This document shows, piece by piece, positions 56,938 through 63,367 of a stretch of 64,000 nt of DNA. The stretch's first letter is position 1, and every line of letters begins with the position of its first letter. Origin of the DNA: DASUPK01 sp963695805 (GTDB taxonomy: Bacteria; Actinomycetota; Thermoleophilia; Solirubrobacterales; 70-9); assembly GCA_963695805.1 (NCBI GenBank), contig CAVOHV010000002.1, forward strand, positions 375,584 through 439,583, read 5' to 3'. Below the pieces are notes generated by a model. The model was not told the origin of the DNA. It saw only the letters and a list, made by a program, of their open reading frames with translations, and searched no databases. The translations under genes were made by a program, and so were the position numbers.

Positions 56938-57834
56938 TTAGTCCTCGATCTGCAACAGCTCGTCGCCCGGCTCGTGCTCCACCTGGAGCGTCGAGTGCTC
57001 GACGCCGAACCGGTCGGCGAGCAGGCGGGCGGCTCGCCAGCGAGCCTCGTGGCAGTCGGCGTCGCCTCTGACGATCATGTGCGCGGAGATGGCAGGCATG
57101 CCGGTGGTCACCTCCCAGACATGGAGGTCATGCACCTCGACCACCCCCGCCTCGTGGACCAGTGCCTCGCCGATCGCCTCGGGGTCGAGGCCGGGTGGCG
57201 CCGCCTCCATGAAGACCCGCCCCGTCTCGCGTAGGAGGCCGTAGGCCGCCCAGAGCATCAGCGCCGCGATCAGCAGCGAGGCGATTCCGTCGGCCCGCTC
57301 GAACCCCCAGATGAGGATCAGCGCCCCGGCGACAGCCGTCGCGATGAAGGCGAAGAGGTCCGTGACCACATGCAGGAAGGCGCCCTCGACATTGAGGCTG
57401 CGCCGCTCCGCGCCGGCCAGCATCCGGGCCGCGACCAGGTTGACCGCGATCCCGATCACGGCCACCACGAGGACCAGGCCCCCCTCCACGTCCGGCGGAT
57501 CTATGAGCCGCCGGATCCCCTCGAAGACGATCAGCCCGCCGAGCAGCAGCAGGGTGATGCCGTTGATCTGGGCCGAGAGGATCTCGGCGCGCCTCAGCCC
57601 ATAGGTGAAGCTGCCCGTCGGAGGCCGGTTCGCCAGGCGAAGCGCCGTGAGGGCGAGACCCAGCGCGACAGCGTCGGTGAGCATGTGGCCGGCGTCCGAG
57701 ATCAGGGCGAGGGAGGACCCGAGGATGCCCGCCACCAGCTCGGCGACCATGAAGGCGACGATCAGCGCGAAGGCGCCGCCGAGCCGTCTCGCGTCGGACT
57801 CGCCGGAGGGGCCGTGGGCGTGGGTGTGCGCCAT
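56938..57834 (-). CDS. cation diffusion facilitator (CzcD/ZitB-like metal exporter)
   Basis: This 298-residue protein has a histidine-rich N-terminus (MAHTHAHGPSGES) and six membrane helices. Helix 2 carries ALISDAGHMLTDAVALGLAL (HxxxD metal site) and helix 5 carries FLHVVTDLFAFIATAVAGAL (second site). The C-terminal cytoplasmic domain includes HDLHVWEVTTGMPAISAHMI. It should export Zn2+ or a similar ion against protons. Upstream on the same strand is an untranslated leader of about 220 bases that contains a strong terminator-like hairpin. Confidence 0.9.
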   Translation of the reverse strand: MAHTHAHGPSGESDARRLGGAFALIVAFMVAELVAGILGSSLALISDAGHMLTDAVALGLALTALRLANRPPTGSFTYGLRRAEILSAQINGITLLLLGGLIVFEGIRRLIDPPDVEGGLVLVVAVIGIAVNLVAARMLAGAERRSLNVEGAFLHVVTDLFAFIATAVAGALILIWGFERADGIASLLIAALMLWAAYGLLRETGRVFMEAAPPGLDPEAIGEALVHEAGVVEVHDLHVWEVTTGMPAISAHMIVRGDADCHEARWRAARLLADRFGVEHSTLQVEHEPGDELLQIED

Positions 57835-57893
57835 GCGCCGATTATCGCCGCAGGCTCAGTCTTGCCAGGGCGATCGCGCCCCGGTGATCGCCC

Positions 57894-57934
57894 AAAAAAA
57901 AGCGCGCGACCCGGGGCAGGGAGGGGTCGCGCGC
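57894..57934 (-). terminator. rho-independent terminator/attenuator on the minus strand
   Basis: Read on the minus strand, an 11-base perfect stem (57934-57924 with 57912-57902, GGGTCGCGCGC pairing) encloses an 11-base loop and is followed by eight U (A8 at 57894-57901 on the plus strand). No minus-strand gene lies upstream before the divergent regulator at 58162. It must therefore act on a short transcript or on the leader of the CDF exporter gene that starts 60 bases further on. Confidence 0.75.
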
Positions 57935-57981
57935 GCTGACGAGAGAGGAATCTCGAAAGTGAACGAGAGTCTCGTCGCGCG
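57930..57981 (-). promoter_or_regulatory. candidate antiterminator helix ahead of the CDF exporter
   Basis: On the minus strand, CGCGCGACGAGA (57981-57970) can pair with TCTCGTC-A-GCGCG (57944-57932), 12 pairs with one bulged A. The second arm shares its GC bases with the 5' arm of the terminator (57934-57924), so the two structures exclude each other, as in attenuators and riboswitches. No known riboswitch consensus was recognised. Confidence 0.45.
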
Positions 57982-58037
57982 AGCGCCCCCCGGTGTGAAT
58001 ATCCGGATACGGTTCAGCGCCCGATTTATGTGCCATT

Positions 58038-58059
58038 TGCTTGTGAAAAACCGGTGAAC
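58038..58059 (-). promoter_or_regulatory. Pho-box-like direct repeat, minus strand
   Basis: On the minus strand, GTTCACCGGTT (58059-58049) is followed by TTTCACAAGCA (58048-58038), two units with 11-base spacing that match the actinobacterial PhoP/PhoB repeat (GTTCACC). The orientation favours a minus-strand transcript toward the terminator at 57894, but the site is also 103 bases ahead of the regulator gene at 58162. The gap 57835-58161 has otherwise only the terminator, the antiterminator and a short hairpin at 57868-57893. Confidence 0.55.
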
Positions 58060-58161
58060 CACGGCACCCGGCCGTCGGGCGCGCCGCGGCCGCCCGTATG
58101 ATGGCGGGCGACTCGAAGCGGCCTGGGTCTGGGGTACGGCCCGGTCCAAGAGAGGGGCTCG

Positions 58162-58968
58162 ATGACTAACCAAGCAAGTATCCGGCTGGCTGTCATAGAC
58201 ACGGACAGTTCGTTCCTCACCGTGCTCGGAAAGCGACTCGAGGGAGCGGGCTGGGAGCATCGCGTCCTCGCCTCCAGCGTTCCCGTCGATGAGCTCGTGG
58301 CGATGAAGCTGAACGCCCTGCTCGTCGACATCTCGGTGCTCGGGCCGGAGGGCTGGGAATTCCTCGAGCGGGTCTGCGGCGCGATCCCCGGCCTCGGGGT
58401 CCTCGTCTGCACCTCGCAGTCGACCGTCGCACAGCGGGTCCGGGGCCTCCGCCTCGGGGCCGACGACTGGATCGGCAAGCCGTCCCATCCCGAGGAGGTC
58501 ATGGCCCGGATCGAGGCCGTCGTCCGCCGGCGAAAGCGCGCCGCCGCGCGCGAGGACGTCGGCCCGCTCGTCTCCGGCGAGCTCGAGATCCGGCCCGACC
58601 AGTACCAGGCGTTCGTCAGCGGGCAGAGCATCGGGCTCACCCGCCGCGAGTTCGAGCTCCTGCAGCTGCTCGCCGAGGCCCACGGCCAGGTGATCGAGCG
58701 CGAGCAGATCTACCAGAAGGTCTGGGGCTACGCGATGGCTCACGGCGATCGCTCCGTCGATGTCTTCGTGCGCAAGCTGCGCCAGAAGCTCCAGCGCCAT
58801 TCCGCGAACTGGCGCTACATCCACACCCACTTCGGGATCGGTTACCGCTTCGATCCCGAGCAGGTCGGCACGGTGGTCGAGCCGGAGCTGCAGGCTGTGG
58901 AGAAGCAGCTCGCTGAGGCCGAGGCGCTTTCGGAGGAGAGCGTCGCGGTCGACCTCCGGTCGAGCTAG
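58162..58968 (+). CDS. OmpR/PhoB-like response regulator with atypical receiver
   Basis: This 268-residue regulator has a receiver (about residues 7-120) and a winged helix (about 145-245: LTRREFELLQLLAEAHGQVI, EREQIYQKVWGYAMAHGDRS, VDVFVRKLRQKLQRHSANWR, YIHTHFGIGYRFDPE). The phosphoacceptor is D56 in LLVDISVL, T84 (VCTSQS) and K106 (IGKPSH) are kept. The usual acidic pair is D13 followed by T14 (VIDTDSS), so one acidic metal ligand is shifted. No kinase gene is adjacent. Its place before pst and the 11-base repeats around it point to phosphate control. Confidence 0.85.
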   Translation: MTNQASIRLAVIDTDSSFLTVLGKRLEGAGWEHRVLASSVPVDELVAMKLNALLVDISVLGPEGWEFLERVCGAIPGLGVLVCTSQSTVAQRVRGLRLGADDWIGKPSHPEEVMARIEAVVRRRKRAAAREDVGPLVSGELEIRPDQYQAFVSGQSIGLTRREFELLQLLAEAHGQVIEREQIYQKVWGYAMAHGDRSVDVFVRKLRQKLQRHSANWRYIHTHFGIGYRFDPEQVGTVVEPELQAVEKQLAEAEALSEESVAVDLRSS

Positions 58969-58975
58969 AGGGTCC

Positions 58976-59019
58976 CGTTACATCTCGTTCACCGGAAGTT
59001 CACTCGAACGTAACTACTT
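58976..59019 (+). promoter_or_regulatory. Pho-box array upstream of the winged-helix gene
   Basis: Four consecutive 11-base units are seen: CGTTACATCTC, GTTCACCGGAA, GTTCACTCGAA and CGTAACTACTT. The two central units match the actinobacterial Pho-box half-site GTTCACC closely, and the outer ones keep GTTAC / GTAAC. The array ends 30 bases before the start at 59050, a good place for activation by a PhoB/PhoP-type regulator. Confidence 0.7.
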
Positions 59020-59049
59020 TCGCGGGCCAAGTGGCGAAGCTCCCACGCC

Positions 59050-59418
59050 ATGGAAGGTGAGAACGGCGCCGCGGTCTCAGGATCGGCGATACCGGTGGTC
59101 GCCAGCGACCCGACGCCCGTATACGCCGGGCGCCTCGAGATCCGGCCCGCCGACCATGCGGCGCTCGTCGACGGCCGGCCGCTGGTGCTGACGGTCCGCG
59201 AGCTGCAGCTGCTGACGGAGCTGGCCCATAACGCCGAGCGCGTGATGACTCGCGAGGAGCTCTACCAGACGGTCTGGGGCCGGTCCTACAAGAAGAGCGA
59301 TCGCTCGGTCGACGTCTACGTCGGGAGGCTGCGGGCGAAGCTCAACCGAGCCCTGCCCGGCCGGCGGTTCATCCACACCCACACGGGCATCGGCTACCGC
59401 TTCTCGCCTCAGGCCTAA
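59050..59418 (+). CDS. stand-alone OmpR-type winged-helix DNA-binding protein
   Basis: This 122-residue protein consists of an N-terminal linker and one trans_reg_C winged helix: RLEIRPADHAALVDGRPLVL, TVRELQLLTELAHNAERVMT, REELYQTVWGRSYKKSDRSV, DVYVGRLRAKLNRALPGRRF and IHTHTGIGYRFSP. It closely resembles the DNA-binding half of the regulator at 58162 but has no receiver domain, so phosphorylation cannot control it directly. It stands between that regulator and pstS, with Pho-box-like repeats on both sides. A role in fine control of the pst operon is likely. Confidence 0.85.
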   Translation: MEGENGAAVSGSAIPVVASDPTPVYAGRLEIRPADHAALVDGRPLVLTVRELQLLTELAHNAERVMTREELYQTVWGRSYKKSDRSVDVYVGRLRAKLNRALPGRRFIHTHTGIGYRFSPQA

Positions 59419-59439
59419 AGCCGTCACGCGGCCCGGCTA

Positions 59440-59483
59440 TTTACATCCTTTTTACAACCGCGCCACACGTGCGTAACAAGATT
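59440..59483 (+). promoter_or_regulatory. Pho-box-like direct repeats upstream of pstS
   Basis: TTTACATCCTT (59440-59450) and TTTACAACCGC (59451-59461) are consecutive 11-base units. One weaker unit follows, then GTAACAAGATT (59473-59483) in the same register. They lie 66-109 bases before the pstS ATG, which itself has an AGAAGGGAG ribosome site. The units are less like GTTCACC than those at 58976. Confidence 0.55.
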
Positions 59484-59548
59484 GGGCGGTCGGCCCTGAG
59501 AGTGTCCCGGCGTCCGTGACTGATAACCCCTAGAAGGGAGATTCGAGA

Positions 59549-60502
59549 ATGCCAAGAAAGTTGTGGTTCGTCCTCGCCGCATCCGGTGTGCTCGCCGTCG
59601 GCGTTGCCGCCTGCGGTGGTGGTGACGACAACGGTGGCGGAAGTACCTCCGTCTCGGGCCAGATCCGAGTCGACGGCTCGAGCACCGTTGGGCCGCTAAC
59701 CGAAGGAGTCGCCGAGGAGTTCAACGGCGAGAACCCTGACGTCCAGGTGACGGTCGGCACCTCGGGGACCGGCGGCGGCTTCGAGAAGTTCTGCGCCGGC
59801 GAGACTGACCTTTCCGACGCGTCACGACCGATCGAACCCGACGAGGTGAAGGCCTGCCAGGCCAAGGGGATCTCCTACCAGGAGCTTCAGGTGGCGAACG
59901 ACGCGCTGACCGTCGCCATCAACCCGGACAATCCCGTCACGTGCATGACGGTTCCCCAGCTCAAGTCCGTCTGGGAGCCGAAGTCGACGATCAGCAAGTG
60001 GAGTGACATCCAGGGTCTCCAGCCGTCCTTCGACGAGGACCTGGCCCTCTACTCGCCGGGAAGCACCTCCGGGACCTTCGACTTCTTCACCGACAAGATC
60101 AACGGTGAGGAGGGCGCCCAGAGGACAGCCGACGTCAACGACATCGGTGAGGACGACAACGCCACCGTCACCGGTGTCCAGGGTGCCAAGGGCGGTATGG
60201 GCTACTTCGGGTTCTCGTTCTTCGAGGAGAACCAGGACAAGGTCAAGGCGCTGGAGATCGACGGCGGCAAGGGCTGCGTCGCGCCCTCGCCGCAGTCAGC
60301 CCAGGACGGTTCGTACTACCTCTCGCGTCCGCTGTTCGTGTACGCCTCGGCGGATGCGCTGAAGAACCCCGCGGTTGACCAGTTCCTCAACTTCTACGAG
60401 GACAATGTCGTCGCGATTGCCGACAAGACGGGGTTCATCCCGATGACGAGCGAGCAGGCGGCTGCGAGCAAGCAGAAGCTCCAGCAGATCTCGGGGACCT
60501 AG
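59549..60502 (+). CDS. pstS: phosphate ABC transporter substrate-binding lipoprotein
   Basis: This 317-residue lipoprotein has a signal peptide with the lipobox VAAC (cysteine at about residue 23). The mature PstS-like domain shows IRVDGSSTVGPLTEGVAEEF (phosphate-binding GSST), VTVGTSGTGGGFEKFCAGET, DLSDASRPIEPDEVKACQAK and LYSPGSTSGTFDFFTDKING (second phosphate loop). It captures phosphate outside the membrane for PstCA. It is the first gene of pstSCAB-phoU, behind Pho-box-like repeats. Confidence 0.95.
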   Translation: MPRKLWFVLAASGVLAVGVAACGGGDDNGGGSTSVSGQIRVDGSSTVGPLTEGVAEEFNGENPDVQVTVGTSGTGGGFEKFCAGETDLSDASRPIEPDEVKACQAKGISYQELQVANDALTVAINPDNPVTCMTVPQLKSVWEPKSTISKWSDIQGLQPSFDEDLALYSPGSTSGTFDFFTDKINGEEGAQRTADVNDIGEDDNATVTGVQGAKGGMGYFGFSFFEENQDKVKALEIDGGKGCVAPSPQSAQDGSYYLSRPLFVYASADALKNPAVDQFLNFYEDNVVAIADKTGFIPMTSEQAAASKQKLQQISGT

Positions 60503-60523
60503 GGGCGACGAAGCACCAGTCAG

Positions 60524-61486
60524 ATGGAAGCGCGTGACGTGACAGCGGCCACCAGGGCCCTCGGGCGGCGAGACCCCACCCGTCCCCTGGTGGCCGCGCG
60601 TCCGCGCCGCGGAGAGAAGCTGATCGAGCTTGCGCTTGCGGCCTGCGCCGTGATCTCAGTGCTCACTACGACGGCGATCGTGATCTCGCTGCTGACGCCG
60701 TCGATCGACTTCTTCAAGGCGATTTCGCCCTCCGACTTCTTCTCGTTTCAGACCTGGGCGCCAAACCAGGCCGACCCCACCTACGGTGTGCTCAACATCG
60801 TCATGGGGACGCTGAACACGAGTCTCTGGGCCCTCGTGTTCGCAATCCCCATCGGGCTCCTCTGCGCGATCTACTTGAGTGAGTACGCGCGCCCGCGCGT
60901 TCGCCGGGTGGTGAAGCCGGTGCTCGAGGTACTGGCCGGCATCCCCACCGTCGCGCTGGGGCTGTTCGCGCTGACCTTCATCAGCCCGGAGGTCCAGGAC
61001 ATCTTTCCCAGTTTCATCAAGACCCCGCCGTTCGCCGCCGGTGTTGCGGGGCTTGCGATCGGGTTGCTGATCGTTCCGATTATCGCCTCGATCTCGGATG
61101 ACGCGATGAAGGCAGTTCCCGGCGGTCTGCGGGAGGGTGCCTATGCGCTTGGGGCGACGAAGCTCAAGGTCTCCACGAAGGTCGTCTTCCCCGCGGCGAT
61201 CTCCGGAATCGTCGCCTCGATCGTGCTCGCCCTCTCGCGAGCCGTGGGGGAGACCATGATCGTGCTGCTGGCCGCCGGTGGAACGCCCAACGGGACGTTC
61301 GATCCCGGTCAGTCGGTGTTGACGATGACTGCCTTCATCGGGGTGACCGCTACTGGCGATATCCCCACCGGAACTGTCAAATACGACACGATCTTCGCTG
61401 TCGGCGCCCTGCTGTTCCTGTTGACCCTCGCGATGAACGCCGTGGCGATCCGGCTCGTCCGCCGCTTCCGGGAGGTCTACGAGTGA
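60524..61486 (+). CDS. pstC: phosphate ABC transporter permease PstC
   Basis: This 320-residue permease has six membrane helices (first at about residues 34-60, LIELALAACAVISVLTTTAI) and the binding-protein-dependent transport loop EGAYALGATKLKVSTKVVFP in the last third. The segment IPTVALGLFALTFISPEVQD is typical of PstC. It lies 21 bases after pstS. The pstA start overlaps its stop codon (GTGA), so both permeases are made in equal amounts. Confidence 0.94.
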   Translation: MEARDVTAATRALGRRDPTRPLVAARPRRGEKLIELALAACAVISVLTTTAIVISLLTPSIDFFKAISPSDFFSFQTWAPNQADPTYGVLNIVMGTLNTSLWALVFAIPIGLLCAIYLSEYARPRVRRVVKPVLEVLAGIPTVALGLFALTFISPEVQDIFPSFIKTPPFAAGVAGLAIGLLIVPIIASISDDAMKAVPGGLREGAYALGATKLKVSTKVVFPAAISGIVASIVLALSRAVGETMIVLLAAGGTPNGTFDPGQSVLTMTAFIGVTATGDIPTGTVKYDTIFAVGALLFLLTLAMNAVAIRLVRRFREVYE

Positions 61487-62427
61487 GCCCGCGTTTTCCC
61501 GGGTTCGGCTCCGAGCGCACCCGCTTGGCCAGCGCGGGTGCCCAGGCGAGTGTTAAGGCGTCGCTCAGAGCCCAGCCCCGAGGGGACAAGGTGATGGGCA
61601 ACCTGTTCTTTGCCGTTCTACTGCTCGCCGTGGGGATCGCCCTGCTGGGACTCGCCGCGGTAATCCTCCAGTCCGCGATCAAGGGTGCCCCGTCGTTCGG
61701 AATCCACCTGATCACGGACGGGCCGTCGACGATCTTTCCGGAAAAGGCCGGATTCCGGCCGGCGATCATCGGGACCCTCTACCTGATCGGCGGTGTGATC
61801 CTCCTGGTCGTGCCGCTTGGCGTGGGCGCGGCCGTTTACCTGGAGGAGTACGCCGACAGGACGCGCTGGTGGAACCGGCTGATCGAGCTCAACATCCAGA
61901 ACCTGGCGGCAGTGCCCTCGATCATCTACGGGATCCTGGGGCTTGCCTTCATCGTTCGGGGGCCGCTCAGCCTCGGCTTCGTCATCGCGGCGGGCTCCCT
62001 CACCCTGGCGCTCCTTGTCCTCCCGACGGTGATCATCGCGGGCCGCGAGGCGATCAGGGCGGTACCACCTTCGATCCGTGAGGGGTCGCTGGCGTTGGGC
62101 GCGACCCAGTGGCAGACGATTCGCCGTCAGGTCCTGCCCGCCTCGATTCCCGGGATCGCCACAGGTGTGATCTTGGCGCTGTCGCGCGCGATCGGCGAGG
62201 CAGCTCCACTGCTGCTCGTTGGTGCGGCGACGTTCGTCACCTTCGATCCCCAGGCCTTCTCCGGCGGGTACTCGGCGATGCCGGTCCAGATCTTCAACTA
62301 CGCGCAGCGGCCGCAGGAGGAGTTCCACGTCGTCGCCGCCGCCGGGGTCATTTTGATGCTGATCGTGCTGCTCGCGATGAACTCGTTCGCGATCTGGCTC
62401 CGGAATAGATATGAGCAGCAGTGGTAG
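61483..62427 (+). CDS. pstA: phosphate ABC transporter permease PstA
   Basis: This 314-residue permease starts at GTG 61483, overlapping the pstC stop. After a basic N-terminus it has six helices (first about residues 38-66, MGNLFFAVLLLAVGIALLGL). It shows QNLAAVPSIIYGILGLAFIV, the coupling loop EGSLALGATQWQTIRRQVLP and the end MLIVLLAMNSFAIWLRNRYE. It forms the channel with PstC. The next gene, pstB, has an unclear start in the 196 bases that follow. Confidence 0.94.
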   Translation: MSPRFPGFGSERTRLASAGAQASVKASLRAQPRGDKVMGNLFFAVLLLAVGIALLGLAAVILQSAIKGAPSFGIHLITDGPSTIFPEKAGFRPAIIGTLYLIGGVILLVVPLGVGAAVYLEEYADRTRWWNRLIELNIQNLAAVPSIIYGILGLAFIVRGPLSLGFVIAAGSLTLALLVLPTVIIAGREAIRAVPPSIREGSLALGATQWQTIRRQVLPASIPGIATGVILALSRAIGEAAPLLLVGAATFVTFDPQAFSGGYSAMPVQIFNYAQRPQEEFHVVAAAGVILMLIVLLAMNSFAIWLRNRYEQQW

Positions 62428-62623
62428 CCGACGGACAACCAGCGATGAAAGCGACGGTCGATAGCCTTGGAACGAGTGGCTGATCAAGCGAGAAGGGAAG
62501 CGGAGGCGGCGACTGAGCCGTGAGGGAGCGCCCGGGATCGACGTCTCAGGCGTCGCAGAAGGTGGGGGTCATGGTCGTGGCACCCCGGGGGCGGCGACCG
62601 TATTCAAGCTCGAGGATCTCTCC

Positions 62624-63367
62624 GTGCGCTACGCCGGAAAGCCGGCGGTACAGCACGTCTCGATGGACATTCACCAGAACGAGATCACCGCACTGATCGG
62701 TCCCTCGGGCTGTGGCAAGAGCACCTTGATCCGCTGCCTCAACCGGATGAACGACCTAATCCCCACCGCGACCGTCGAGGGCCATTGCTACTACCACGAC
62801 CAGGATCTCTACGGCTCCGAGGTCGACCCCGTCGAGGTCCGCAAGCGGATCGGCATGGTCTTCCAGAAGCCCAACCCGTTCCCGAAGTCGATCTTCGACA
62901 ACGTCGCCTTCGGGCCGCGCGTGCTCGGACTTCCCGACGTCAAGGAGAGGGTCGAGCGGGCCCTACGCTCGGCGGCCCTCTGGGACGAGGTCAAGGACCG
63001 GCTTGACGAGAACGCCTACGGAATGTCAGGTGGGCAGCAGCAGCGGCTCTGCATCGCGCGGTGCATCGCTGTCGATCCCGACGTGATCCTGATGGACGAG
63101 CCCTGCTCGGCCCTCGACCCGATCTCCACTGGGAGGATCGAGGACCTGATGCTGGAGCTGAAGGAGGAGTACTCGATCGTGATCGTCACCCACAACATGC
63201 AGCAGGCGGCGCGCGTCTCCAACCGGACCGCTTTCCTGATCGTCGAACTCGATGCCGATGAGGACAACCGCTGGGGCCAGTTGGTCGAGTACGCCGATAC
63301 CGACAAGATCTTCACCAACCCCTCTGACCCCCGGACCGAGGACTACGTAACCGGGAAGGTCGGCTGA
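62624..63367 (+). CDS. pstB: phosphate ABC transporter ATPase PstB, start uncertain
   Basis: The frame codes for PstB: Walker A IGPSGCGKSTLIRCLNRMND, signature YGMSGGQQQRLCIARCIAVD, Walker B VILMDEPCSALDPISTGRIE and the switch histidine VIVTHNMQQAARVSNRTAFL. The first canonical start, GTG 62624, removes the first strand (VFKLEDLS, read in frame just upstream). No ATG, GTG or TTG precedes it before the stop at 62462. An ATG at 62571 in another frame would fit as MVVAPRG followed by TVFKLEDLS if one base were restored in the C4G5 run at 62583-62591. Confidence 0.92.
   Translation: MRYAGKPAVQHVSMDIHQNEITALIGPSGCGKSTLIRCLNRMNDLIPTATVEGHCYYHDQDLYGSEVDPVEVRKRIGMVFQKPNPFPKSIFDNVAFGPRVLGLPDVKERVERALRSAALWDEVKDRLDENAYGMSGGQQQRLCIARCIAVDPDVILMDEPCSALDPISTGRIEDLMLELKEEYSIVIVTHNMQQAARVSNRTAFLIVELDADEDNRWGQLVEYADTDKIFTNPSDPRTEDYVTGKVG

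Noticed and set aside
57902..57934. Terminator for the plus strand at the same hairpin
   Set aside because: The A run precedes the stem on the plus strand and no T run follows, so only the minus-strand orientation is terminator-like.
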